This document shows positions 1 through 9,291 of a stretch of DNA of 64,000 bases, in pieces. Under the pieces are notes generated by a model that had not been told where the DNA came from, did not search any database, and saw only the letters and a list, made by a program, of their open reading frames with translations. Origin of the DNA: Myxococcales bacterium (GTDB lineage: Bacteria; Myxococcota_A; UBA796; GCA-2862545); contig JAHQVJ010000093.1 in the NCBI GenBank assembly GCA_019634415.1, positions 1 to 64,000 of the forward strand. The letters are read 5' to 3'. Both the position numbers and the translations under genes were made by a program. Each line of letters opens with the position of its first letter. The stretch's first letter is position 1.

Positions 1-1
1 C

Positions 2-940
2 GCCGACTTCATCGTGACGCGCAACCCCGTGGGCATGGGGATCGCAACGCGCACAGACATTCGCTTCGGGTTGTACCACCACGGAACCCAGTCGTTCTGT
101 GAGGGGTGCAGCCCCACGGGCAACGTGAACGCCATCGAGGTGTCGGTGGCGCGTCAGGGCACGAACTCGGTGGACCTGCTGCTGGCCCCCATGTTCGGGG
201 TGAACACCCACGACGTGACCGCCCGCGCCCTCACCGCACAGCAGCAGCGCGCAATCATGTTGGTGCAGGACTTCTCCTGCTCGATGAACGGTCCTCTGGG
301 GACCGGAGCCATCGACGTGTCGCGAGAGGCCAACTTCATCTTCCTGGCTCATCTCGTGAACCGCCCCCAAGAGGACGACTTGCTGGGGCTGGCCGGCTAC
401 GCCGAGCTCGGCGCCATGGAGGGGGGAGGCGCCGCCACCGACATGAACGACCCGCCCTGGGCCCGACTCTCACCGCTGGAGACGGAGCTTCCGTATCTGA
501 CGGGCCAGCTCGCGGGCGTCTGCAACACGGACCTGGGCTGCCCGACGGATCCGGCCACGTACACCGATCCCACGGTGCCCTACCCACTGATGACCGACAT
601 CGGCGCCTGCACCAACCCCTCCATCGCGATGGAGCAAGCCATCGACCAGCTCCGCGATCACACCGATGCGACCTTCTTCCGCGGAATGGTGGTCATGTCG
701 GATGGGGTGTTCAACTGCGGAGGAGGGAACACGGCAGCCAACGACGCCGCCGACTTGGCCTGGGACGACTACGACATCCACATCTGGACCATTCTGTACA
801 CCAACGGCTCGGTGAACATCACCCAGATGGAGAACATGGTCCGCGGCGTCGGCTTCTTCCAGAACAGCCCGAGCGCGCTCGACCTGCCAGAGATGTACGA
901 ACGGGTCGCCGAGTCCCTTCCCACCGCCATCGTGGATTGA
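2..940 (+). CDS. TadG-like protein with von Willebrand factor A domain (5' end probably outside window)
   Basis: Frame is open to the window edge (ADFIVTRNPVG...). TadG-like N-terminal pattern (VNAIEVSVARQGTNSVDLLLAPMFGVNTHDVTARALTAQQ) followed by a vWA MIDAS-like motif DFSCSMNG. Confidence 0.7.
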   Translation, partial: ADFIVTRNPVGMGIATRTDIRFGLYHHGTQSFCEGCSPTGNVNAIEVSVARQGTNSVDLLLAPMFGVNTHDVTARALTAQQQRAIMLVQDFSCSMNGPLGTGAIDVSREANFIFLAHLVNRPQEDDLLGLAGYAELGAMEGGGAATDMNDPPWARLSPLETELPYLTGQLAGVCNTDLGCPTDPATYTDPTVPYPLMTDIGACTNPSIAMEQAIDQLRDHTDATFFRGMVVMSDGVFNCGGGNTAANDAADLAWDDYDIHIWTILYTNGSVNITQMENMVRGVGFFQNSPSALDLPEMYERVAESLPTAIVD

Positions 941-948
941 GGGCACCC

Positions 949-2340
949 ATGACGACGACGCGAACGATGGCTCTGCCGAGCCAGGTGACTCAGCGCTACG
1001 CCCTGGTGCGCCCGCTGGCCGAAGGGGCCACCTCCATGGTGTACCTGTCGATGCACGCCTCCACCCAGCGACTGTGTGTCGTGAAGGTGATGCCCTCGGA
1101 TCCCGACGGGCGATGGCTACAGCGCTACATGCGCCAGGCCGCCGCCGCCCAAGCCATCGACGATCCGCACGTGCTGCAGGTCTTCGACGTTGGACAGGCG
1201 GGAGACAGCGCCTTTGTGGTGTCGGAGTACGCCGAGGGTCGCTCCACGCTGGACTGGGTGGCCCGACACGGGCCGATGCCCGCGCGTATGGCGGTGGCGT
1301 TGGTGCGTGACGCCTGCATGGCGGTGCAGACAGCCCACGACAGCCGCATCGTGCACGGACGCCTGTCTGCAGCCAAGCTCCTCATCGACGGCAAGGGGCG
1401 CTGCAAGGTGACGGGATTCGGCGGCGAGCCGGATCGGGACGCACTGTCCCAGGCGATGCTGTCCGACACGCGCGGACTGGCCACCACCCTGTACACCCTG
1501 CTCACGGGCTACCCACCCCCACCGCTACCGTGGGGCGACGTGCCCGAGGCCCAGGTGATCCCACCCTCGCTGCGCATGGTGCTGGAGCGCCCCCACACCA
1601 CGGCCCTGGATCTGTACCGAGATCTCGGGGAGGTGGCGTGGATGCTGCCGGCAGCCCCGCTGCAGACGCCGTCCATCCTGGCGGAGCAGCCGGTGGTGGA
1701 CCTGTTCACGCCCACGCTGTCCGACCGTGGCCATCGTCCCCGACCCGTGTCCCCCACTCCGTTGCCCAGCCTGGGGGCGGTGCAAGCGCCACAGTCCTCC
1801 CTGGATCTGTCGCGGGAGGATCTCACGGAGGGAGGTAGGATCCGCATGCTCGAGGCAGCGGCGGAGCCTGTTGCCCCTCGTCGCTTCGAGTGGCACACCC
1901 TGGCCTTCCCGGTAGTCGCTGCGGCCCTGGTGACCGTACTGCTGACGGCGAGCCTGGCCACCATGGTGTACGCCCGCATGAGCGTGCTGTCGGAGCAGCA
2001 CGCCGAGGTTCAGCAGTACACGTACAACGAGATCCGCCACCAGATCACACCCGCCATCGTGCAGGGCCTGCGACAGACCAAGGAGGTACGCCCTCCGTTC
2101 ACCTCCACGCCTCAGGTGCTGGCCCTGCTCGAGCACCTCGCCGCCCACGACCACGGGGGTCGGCCCCACGAGGTGGTAGCCACGGCCACGAGGCTCCAGG
2201 TCGCGCTCGAGCACGACCTCATGCGAGAGGTCCTCATGCGCGCCCAGAAGGAGCGCTCCAGCGAGCTGGAGGGCGCCTACTGGGAGCTGGAGGATGCCAA
2301 CCGAAAGCTAGTCCGCGCCCTGCACCGGCTCCAGCGGTGA
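949..2340 (+). CDS. Ser/Thr kinase-like protein, probable pseudokinase, with C-terminal TM segment and coiled coil
   Basis: ATG at 949, 8 bp after the vWA gene. Kinase-like fold: YALVRPLAEGATSMVYLS, CVVKVM. HRD region is VHGRLSAAKLLI and DFG is GFG. TM segment LAFPVVAAALVTVLLTASLATMVYA. Confidence 0.75.
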   Translation: MTTTRTMALPSQVTQRYALVRPLAEGATSMVYLSMHASTQRLCVVKVMPSDPDGRWLQRYMRQAAAAQAIDDPHVLQVFDVGQAGDSAFVVSEYAEGRSTLDWVARHGPMPARMAVALVRDACMAVQTAHDSRIVHGRLSAAKLLIDGKGRCKVTGFGGEPDRDALSQAMLSDTRGLATTLYTLLTGYPPPPLPWGDVPEAQVIPPSLRMVLERPHTTALDLYRDLGEVAWMLPAAPLQTPSILAEQPVVDLFTPTLSDRGHRPRPVSPTPLPSLGAVQAPQSSLDLSREDLTEGGRIRMLEAAAEPVAPRRFEWHTLAFPVVAAALVTVLLTASLATMVYARMSVLSEQHAEVQQYTYNEIRHQITPAIVQGLRQTKEVRPPFTSTPQVLALLEHLAAHDHGGRPHEVVATATRLQVALEHDLMREVLMRAQKERSSELEGAYWELEDANRKLVRALHRLQR

Positions 2341-4905
2341 CAGCTCGGCCCAGCTGGGTCCGGCCTTGCAGCTGACCTGCAGCGGCACCCGGAGCGCGAA
2401 CGCCCGCCGCATGGCGTCGGACGCGATGCGCGCCGCATCCAGCAGGGCGGCCCTGGGCACCTCGAACAACACCTCGTCGTGGATCTGCACCAGGGGCTCT
2501 GCTGGACACCCTGCCTCGCGCAGCGCCCGATCGGCGTGGAGCAGACCCCGCCGCGTGACGTCGGCCACCGAGCCCTCGTGGGTCCCACGCTTGGCGAGGC
2601 GCTCGGCGTAGCCGCGGTCCTTGGGCTCCAGTGACGCGAGATCCCCCACCCGCCAGCGTCGCCCCGCGAGGGTGGGCACGAAGCCGTGCTCGCGTGCGTG
2701 CGCCAGCTGCGCCTGCTGAAAGGCGCGCACCCCCGAGTAGCGCTCGTAGAACCGCGCGATGCGACGCTTGGCCTCGGCGGGCGTGACCCCGAGCTGCAGC
2801 GCCAGCGCGCTGGGCCCCTGACCTGCGAAGGTCGCGAAGTTCACCACCTTGCCCATCTGTCGCTCGTCGGCGGTGACGTCGGCCGCTGGCTTGTCGAGCA
2901 CGGCTGCCGCAGTGGCGCGGTGGATGTCCGCCCCCTCCGACAGCGGCGTGACGAGGGCCAGATCCTCGGTGAGGTGGGCGAGCACGTACAGGCCCAGCTG
3001 CTCGTAGTCCACCGACAGCAGCACAGAGCCCTCGGGCGCGCGGAAGGCGTGGCGGATCCGGGCCAGCTCAGGCGTGCGCCCCGGCACGCGGCCGAGATCG
3101 GGATGGCTGTTGATCAGCCGCCCTGAGAAGGAGCGCGCGGGATGGATGGTGGAGCGAACGCGTCCGTCGTCGTCCACCGCTCGCGTCAGTGCCGTGATCC
3201 AGCTGTCCTGCAGACGACGCAGCTGACGCCAGCGGATCACCAGCGGCACGATGGGATGGGCGGCCGCCAGTCGCTGAAGCACGTGGGTGGCCGTGCTCCA
3301 GCCGGTCTTGGTGCGGTGGATCACCTCCAGGCCGAGGTCCTCGAACAGCACCGATCCCAGCTGCTTGGTGGAGTTGATGGCGAAGGACTTCCCGGCGAGG
3401 CGGAAGATGTCTGCTTCCAGCTCCTGGCGGATGGCGGCGAAGTCGACGCTGGAGCGCGCCAGGTCGTCGGTGTCCACCGGCATGCCCTTGAGCTCCATGC
3501 GCACAAGCGTCTCCGACAGCTGCAGAGCCTCGCTGATCAGGGCATCGTCGTCGGGTCCGAGCAGGGGCCACAGCTGCCCGGCCGCATCGGCGAGGTGGCA
3601 CGCATAGGCGCCCGCTCGCGCGACGGGGAGGTCGGCGAAGCCCACTCGCTTCGCCCCTCGCCCGAGCAGCCCGTCCACGGGCTGCAGCGCGCGGTGCAGG
3701 CACACGCGGGCCACCCGGTGCAGGTCGTGGGGCGCCATGCCGCTGGGATCGGCCAGGTGCGACGCCAGCGCCGAGTCCCCCACGACGCCCCGCAGCTCGA
3801 CCTGCCGCCTGGCCAGGGCCACGGCGGCGGCCTTGGTGTCGTGCCCCACCTTGGCAGCCTCGGCATCTCGAAGCCAGGGAGCCAGGGCCTGAAGACACGC
3901 CTCCCCCGACGCTCCGAGCAGCGGCACGTACACCGCCTCGCCAGGCGCCCGGCTGAAGGCCAGCCCCACCAGCTCGCCCCGCACCGGCGACGGCTCCTCG
4001 GTGAGCACCTGCAGGCTCACGGGGCCCGTGCCGAGCTGGGCCAAGACCTGCCTCACCGCCTCGGGGGTATCGGCCACCGCGTAGCGGGTGTCGGCACGCG
4101 CCTCGGCCACGCCGGTGGCCGCCAGCATCGAGAAGAACCCCAGGCGGCGGTACGTCGCGTTGAGGGCCTCCGCCTCGGGCGCTCGGAAGGCGCAGTCCGA
4201 CAGCGGCACCGGCAGCGCGAGGTCGCGGCGGAGGGTGGCCCGCTGCAGCTGGTCGCGGGCCACCGGCAGCGCCGCTCGCAGGGCGCGACCCACCCGACCC
4301 TCGACGCACTCCGGATCCGCCAGCGCCGCGGTCAGCGAGCCGTGGGCCTGCAGCAGCGACACCGCCCCCTTCTTGCCGATGCCTGGCACGCCCTCGAGGA
4401 TCCCCTCCTCCCCCACCAGCGCCAGCCAGTCGCCGCACTGCGCGGGGGCCACGCCATAGCGCTTGCGCAGCGCCTCCGGCGTGTAGCGAACGTCCTTGTG
4501 GCCCTCGTACCACCAGACCTGATCGCTCACGAGCGGTGCGAGGCGCTTGTCGCTGCCCACCACCATGCAGTCGCCGTCGGACAGCGCCGCCGTGACGTAG
4601 CTGGCCACCACGTGCAGCGGCGCCTCCGCGCGCACCACGCACAGGCCGTGCTCCGCGAGCAGCTCCGACAGCGCTGCGCTCTGGCTGCGGAGGTCGGCTG
4701 GCCAGTCCGCGGGCGGCTCGGAAGCATCCACCACGGCCACCGCGCGCTCCGGCTGCTTGAACGCGAGCGCTCGTCGAATCGTGCGCACGGTGCCGAAGAG
4801 CGCGTTCGTGGGGAGGCCCTGCGGGGACGCCCGTCCGGGCGCCACCGACAGGTAGCTTCGGGCGAGCACGTCGGTGGCGTGCACGACCAGCGTCCGCGAT
4901 GCCAT
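2308..4905 (-). CDS. DNA polymerase I-like (family A) protein with degenerate nuclease domains
   Basis: Family A motifs: SGRLINSHPDLGRVPGR, LLSVDYEQLGLYVLAHL (A), RQMGKVVNFATFAGQGPSAL (B), VQIHDEVLFEV (C). N-terminal 5'-nuclease-like region with helix-hairpin-helix GVPGIGKKGA. Confidence 0.85.
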   Translation of the reverse strand: MASRTLVVHATDVLARSYLSVAPGRASPQGLPTNALFGTVRTIRRALAFKQPERAVAVVDASEPPADWPADLRSQSAALSELLAEHGLCVVRAEAPLHVVASYVTAALSDGDCMVVGSDKRLAPLVSDQVWWYEGHKDVRYTPEALRKRYGVAPAQCGDWLALVGEEGILEGVPGIGKKGAVSLLQAHGSLTAALADPECVEGRVGRALRAALPVARDQLQRATLRRDLALPVPLSDCAFRAPEAEALNATYRRLGFFSMLAATGVAEARADTRYAVADTPEAVRQVLAQLGTGPVSLQVLTEEPSPVRGELVGLAFSRAPGEAVYVPLLGASGEACLQALAPWLRDAEAAKVGHDTKAAAVALARRQVELRGVVGDSALASHLADPSGMAPHDLHRVARVCLHRALQPVDGLLGRGAKRVGFADLPVARAGAYACHLADAAGQLWPLLGPDDDALISEALQLSETLVRMELKGMPVDTDDLARSSVDFAAIRQELEADIFRLAGKSFAINSTKQLGSVLFEDLGLEVIHRTKTGWSTATHVLQRLAAAHPIVPLVIRWRQLRRLQDSWITALTRAVDDDGRVRSTIHPARSFSGRLINSHPDLGRVPGRTPELARIRHAFRAPEGSVLLSVDYEQLGLYVLAHLTEDLALVTPLSEGADIHRATAAAVLDKPAADVTADERQMGKVVNFATFAGQGPSALALQLGVTPAEAKRRIARFYERYSGVRAFQQAQLAHAREHGFVPTLAGRRWRVGDLASLEPKDRGYAERLAKRGTHEGSVADVTRRGLLHADRALREAGCPAEPLVQIHDEVLFEVPRAALLDAARIASDAMRRAFALRVPLQVSCKAGPSWAELSPLEPVQGAD

Positions 4906-4961
4906 GGCTCATGCTCCCGCCCGAGCTTACATTCCCAGCATCGGCACGGGGACGTTCCACG

Positions 4962-7487
4962 ATGAGTTCCAGGAAGCCCAGCAGGTCGCGATCGAGGTCG
5001 AAGCGATCCGGCGGCTCCCGCGAGGGTCCGCGCGTCACACAGCGCGCGCGCCGCCGCGATCCGCGCACCGTGAGCCGGCGGACCACCGCCGTGCAGGATC
5101 CGCCCCCCGAGTCGGGGATGTGGGTGGCTGCCGAGCTGCTCACCTGGGTGCTGGCCATCGCCGCGGGGCTCACCATCACCGCAGGCTTGCTGTGGATGCG
5201 AGCGCGCAGCGACGTCGCCGCCTACCTGGCCGCGCCCCCGCGCACCGTGGAGAGCACCGTCTGGTCGGCGCCCATGGTGGTCCGCAAGGGCATGCCCGCC
5301 AACGTCGGCGTGCTCGAGGGCGATCTGCTCGCTGCCGGCTACGAGCGGGTGGAGTCCGTGTCCGACAGCCAGGACGCCACCGGCGACGGCGTGGGCCTGT
5401 TCTCGCTGCACGACGGCACCTTCGACATCTGGACGTCCCTGTCGGAGCCCGTGCCGGGCGTGCTGGTGGACGAGGGCCGCACCACCCTTACCGTGAAGAG
5501 CGGCAAGGTGGCCAAGCTGTCGCGTGAGCGCGTCACGCTGCCGCCCACCGTGCTCGGCGTGGTCACCGACCTCGACACCAAGCGGGAGCGCGTCGATCTG
5601 TCGAGCATGTCCACCTGGGTGGAGCCCGCGCTGCTGTCCATGGAGGACGTGCGCTTCCGCCAACACAACGGCGTGGACCCCATCGGGATCCTGCGCGCCA
5701 TCTTCACCAACGCCACCACCAACGAGCTCGCCGGGGGCTCCACTCTCACCCAGCAGCTCGCCAAGAACCTGTTCCTGTCGAAGGACAGGACCATTCGGCG
5801 CAAGGTCCGGGAGGTCTTCTTCGCGGCCGCTCTCGAGTCCCACCTCACCAAGGACCAGCTGCTCGAGCTGTACCTGCGCGAGGTGTACCTGGGGCAGATG
5901 GGCGGCCTGCCGCTGCACGGCGTGGAGCAGGCGTCGCTGGCCTGGTTCGGCAAGGGCGCGAGCCGCCTCGACCTGCACGAGGCCGCACTCATCGTGGGTG
6001 TGATCCCCGCGCCCAACACCTACTCCCCCATCCGCCACGAGCAGGCAGCCCTGGAGCGCCGGAACCTCGTGCTGCAGCGCATGCACGATCTGGGCGAGAT
6101 CACCGAACAGGACCTGGAGCGGGCCAAGGCCAAGCCCATCAAGCTGTCGGGCCTGCCGCCGAGCAAGGTACGCCGTGCACCCTATGCGGTGGACGCAGCC
6201 ATCGAGCGCGTGGAGGGTGAGCTTGGCCAAGGGGCCCTGTCGCGCGGAGTGCACCTGCACACCACCATCCACCCCCTGCTGCAGCGCGCCGCCGAGGAGG
6301 CCGTGGCCGAGGGAATGGCGGAGCTCGACGAGGAGTATCCGAAGGCCGCTGGAGCCCAGGTGGCGCTGGTGGCGGTACGCATCGAGGACGGCGCAGTGGT
6401 GGCCATGGTGGGCGGCCGCAGCTACGCAGACAGCGCCTTCAACCGCGCGGTGGATGCCAAGCGGCAGGTGGGCTCCACCATCAAGCCGCTCACCCTGGTG
6501 AAGGCGCTCTACGACGGCGTCGTCACCCCTTCCACCCGCCTGTCCGACGAGCCCATGACCATGGATCTGGGCACCGAGCTGTGGTCTCCCAAGAACTACG
6601 ACGGCAAGTTCGAGGGCGAGGTCAGCCTGCGCCGCACCATCGAGGCGAGCCGCAACATCCCGGCGGTTCACCTCGCCGAGCACGTGGGCATGGCCCGGCT
6701 CCAGCGCTTCTACCAGGCCACGGGCCTGTCGGAGTCCACGGGGCTGCCGAGCGCCGCGCTCGGCTCCTTCGCGGCCTCTCCCCTCGAGATGGCGGGCGCC
6801 TACACCCTGTTCGGCCATGGCGTGGCCCACCGGCCCGAGGTGGTGCAGGAGGTGCGCACGGTACAAGGCGATCCGCTGCTCACCATCGAGCCCCTGCGGC
6901 GTCAGGTGGTCGACGATCGCGCCGCCACCCAGGCCATGGACGTCCTGCGTGGCGTGATCACGTCGGGTACGGGCGCGAGGGCTCGTCGCTACGGGATCGA
7001 GGGTCACGTGGGCGGCAAGACGGGCACCACCGACGAATACCGCGACGCCTGGTTCGTGGGGCTGACCCCCGAGCTGGCCGTGGCCGTGTGGGTGGGCCGA
7101 GACCGAGGCACCCTGGGTCTGTCGGGCAGCCGCGGTGCGCTGCCCACCTGGGCGCGCTTCGTGGAGGCCTCGGGCACCCAGCACATCCCTGCCCCGTCGG
7201 TCCCGGGCGGGCTGCAGAGCGTGGAGCTGTGCGCCACCTCCGGGCTGCCCGCGCGCGATGTGTGCGACGAGACGGTGCAGGAGCTGTTCTCGGTGGGCTC
7301 CGTGCCCGACGACAAGTGCGACGAGCACGGCGGACCCGGCGTGCAGCTGGGCCGGCTGTTCGGGGGCCTGTTCAAGAAGCGCAAGAAGCGCGACGAGGAC
7401 GGCGAGGTCATCGGCGAAGGCGAGGACCGCACGCAGAAGCGGCGGCGTCGGCGACCGCGCCCGGAGCCTGCGCCCCCACCGGAGTGA
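4962..7487 (+). CDS. Class A penicillin-binding protein (PBP1B-like: glycosyltransferase 51 + transpeptidase)
   Basis: GT51 motifs EDVRFRQHNGVD and GGSTLTQQLAKNLFLS; transpeptidase SxxK (RQVGSTIKPL), SxN (SRNIP), KTG (GKTGTTDEYRDAWFVG). UB2H-like region before GT51. Start chosen at ATG 4962 to avoid overlap with the divergent gene. Confidence 0.92.
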   Translation: MSSRKPSRSRSRSKRSGGSREGPRVTQRARRRDPRTVSRRTTAVQDPPPESGMWVAAELLTWVLAIAAGLTITAGLLWMRARSDVAAYLAAPPRTVESTVWSAPMVVRKGMPANVGVLEGDLLAAGYERVESVSDSQDATGDGVGLFSLHDGTFDIWTSLSEPVPGVLVDEGRTTLTVKSGKVAKLSRERVTLPPTVLGVVTDLDTKRERVDLSSMSTWVEPALLSMEDVRFRQHNGVDPIGILRAIFTNATTNELAGGSTLTQQLAKNLFLSKDRTIRRKVREVFFAAALESHLTKDQLLELYLREVYLGQMGGLPLHGVEQASLAWFGKGASRLDLHEAALIVGVIPAPNTYSPIRHEQAALERRNLVLQRMHDLGEITEQDLERAKAKPIKLSGLPPSKVRRAPYAVDAAIERVEGELGQGALSRGVHLHTTIHPLLQRAAEEAVAEGMAELDEEYPKAAGAQVALVAVRIEDGAVVAMVGGRSYADSAFNRAVDAKRQVGSTIKPLTLVKALYDGVVTPSTRLSDEPMTMDLGTELWSPKNYDGKFEGEVSLRRTIEASRNIPAVHLAEHVGMARLQRFYQATGLSESTGLPSAALGSFAASPLEMAGAYTLFGHGVAHRPEVVQEVRTVQGDPLLTIEPLRRQVVDDRAATQAMDVLRGVITSGTGARARRYGIEGHVGGKTGTTDEYRDAWFVGLTPELAVAVWVGRDRGTLGLSGSRGALPTWARFVEASGTQHIPAPSVPGGLQSVELCATSGLPARDVCDETVQELFSVGSVPDDKCDEHGGPGVQLGRLFGGLFKKRKKRDEDGEVIGEGEDRTQKRRRRRPRPEPAPPPE

Positions 7488-7542
7488 GCTGTAGCGATCC
7501 GCTGGTCTCTCCTGCATAGTGGTCACACCAACGGGAGGCACC

Positions 7543-9288
7543 ATGACTGGCTGGGCATGGATCTCCGTGGGCCTGCTGGGCTGCACGGACCACACAGAGT
7601 CGACATCCACCACACTCGATCCCCTCGTGCTCGATCCAGCGAGCACGACCGCGGCGGGCGGCGCCGTCACGATGCTGGCAGACGGCCGCACGGCGGCTGT
7701 GAGCGACACGCGCTCGAGCCGAGTCTTGCTGGTGGACACCGAGCAGCCGGACGTGATCATGTCGACTCAGCTGCAGCGCCATGCTCAGCCGGGTCAGCTG
7801 GTGGAGGATCACGAAGGTCGACTCTGGGTGACCCTGCGGCGAGGCGGTCGCGTGTTGGTGCTCGAGGGAGGCACCCTACGGGTCGTCCGGGAGCTCGCGC
7901 CGTGCCCGCAGCCTCGCGGCCTGGACGTCGACAGAGACGGGAGCGTGTGGCTGGCGTGTGCGAGCGGAGAGCTCGTGCACATGGACGTCACGGGAGTCCT
8001 CTCGTCCACCTTGTTGGACGTCGATCTGCACGACGTCGTCGTGGACCAACTCGAGGATCGCGTGTGGGTGAGCCGGCGAACGTCCGCCGAGGTGCTGTCC
8101 TACCAGCCCTCGGCCCCCCAGGACGTAGCGCGCTTCGAGCTCGAGGCGCTCGACACAGCAACCGCCACGTTCCTGCCGAACGTCGCGTGGCGAATGATCG
8201 CTCACGAAGAGGGCGGCATCCTGCTGTTGCACCAGCGAGCGAGCACGGCAGATCTGATCATCACACTCCCCAGCGGGTACTACTCGGGGGACTGCTTCGG
8301 CATCGTTCACGCCGCCATCTCCCGCGTCACGCCCGATGGCGACGTCGAGACCTCTGGGGCCCTCGACCACCTGCCCGTGCCGACGGACCTGGTGCGGCAT
8401 CCTGATGGCGATCTGGTCATCGCCGTGGCAGGCACGAACCCCGGAGGCCTGGTGAACCCGGCATCGGTGGTCCGGCTGGCGCCCGGCTCGCTGCGCAGCG
8501 ACCCGGAGGGCTGTGTCCAGACCGGTCGTACCGATGGGTTCACGAGCACCTATGACATCGTCAGCAGCGTGGCGGTTGCTGCGTCCGGTCGGATCGTGAG
8601 CGTGTCCGCGGACCCCTTCGTGGTGCGGGTCGCAGGCGAGCCCGTGATCGAGGAGCTCGACGGCAGCTACGGCTACGAGGTGTTCCATCGCGCGACGGTG
8701 TTCGGCGACGGCAACGTCGCCTGCGCGTCGTGCCACCCCGATGGCCACGAAGACGGGCACACCTGGTCGTTCGAAGACATCGGCGAGCGACGCACGCAGG
8801 ATCTGGCAGGCGGACTCTCCCAGTCGGCGCCCTTCCACTGGCAGGGAGAGCTGGCCGATCTCGGTGAGCTGATGAACCAGGTCTACACCGATCGAATGGG
8901 CGGCCTCGAGCAGGATGCGTTGCAGATCTCCGCGCTGCAGGAGTGGCTCGACGACCTGCCCACACGGTCCGTCACACCGCAGGGTAGCCAGTCGCAGATC
9001 GACTGGGGTCGCGCACTGTTCCACTCCGACGAGGCGGGGTGCATCGAGTGCCACAACGGACCCACCTACAGCGATGGTACGCGTCGCAACGTGGGTACTG
9101 GCGGCAGGTTCTCGGTCCCCCACCTGCTGGGTGTGGCCAACCGCCTACCGCTCATGCACGACGGCTGCGCCGACGACCTGATGGCACGGTTCAGGCGTTC
9201 CTGTGGCGGGGCAGACCATGGCGCGAGCGACCAGGAGCTGTCGCGCCAGGAGAGGCTGGCTCTGATCGCGTTCCTCGAGACGCTGTAG
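7543..9288 (+). CDS. Putative lipoprotein: beta-propeller-like N-terminus fused to di-heme cytochrome c peroxidase/MauG-like domain
   Basis: Lipobox-like LLGC; propeller-like repeats; two CxxCH motifs (CASCH, CIECH); late motif TGGRFSVPHLLGVANRLPLMHDG typical of the di-heme peroxidase family. Confidence 0.75.
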   Translation: MTGWAWISVGLLGCTDHTESTSTTLDPLVLDPASTTAAGGAVTMLADGRTAAVSDTRSSRVLLVDTEQPDVIMSTQLQRHAQPGQLVEDHEGRLWVTLRRGGRVLVLEGGTLRVVRELAPCPQPRGLDVDRDGSVWLACASGELVHMDVTGVLSSTLLDVDLHDVVVDQLEDRVWVSRRTSAEVLSYQPSAPQDVARFELEALDTATATFLPNVAWRMIAHEEGGILLLHQRASTADLIITLPSGYYSGDCFGIVHAAISRVTPDGDVETSGALDHLPVPTDLVRHPDGDLVIAVAGTNPGGLVNPASVVRLAPGSLRSDPEGCVQTGRTDGFTSTYDIVSSVAVAASGRIVSVSADPFVVRVAGEPVIEELDGSYGYEVFHRATVFGDGNVACASCHPDGHEDGHTWSFEDIGERRTQDLAGGLSQSAPFHWQGELADLGELMNQVYTDRMGGLEQDALQISALQEWLDDLPTRSVTPQGSQSQIDWGRALFHSDEAGCIECHNGPTYSDGTRRNVGTGGRFSVPHLLGVANRLPLMHDGCADDLMARFRRSCGGADHGASDQELSRQERLALIAFLETL

Positions 9289-9291
9289 ACC

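Noticed and set aside
2308-4905. Pol I-like gene as a decayed pseudogene
   Set aside because: Uninterrupted 865-codon frame with conserved catalytic Asp/HDE argues against simple decay; selection (dN/dS) analysis would decide.
3142-4965. 607-aa plus-strand ORF inside the Pol I-like gene
   Set aside because: Antisense shadow ORF; the minus-strand frame carries the family A polymerase motifs.
4527-7760. 1077-aa minus-strand ORF opposite the PBP1B-like gene
   Set aside because: Shadow ORF from GC-rich codon usage; low-complexity His/Gly/Arg-rich translation, antisense to a gene with clear PBP motifs.
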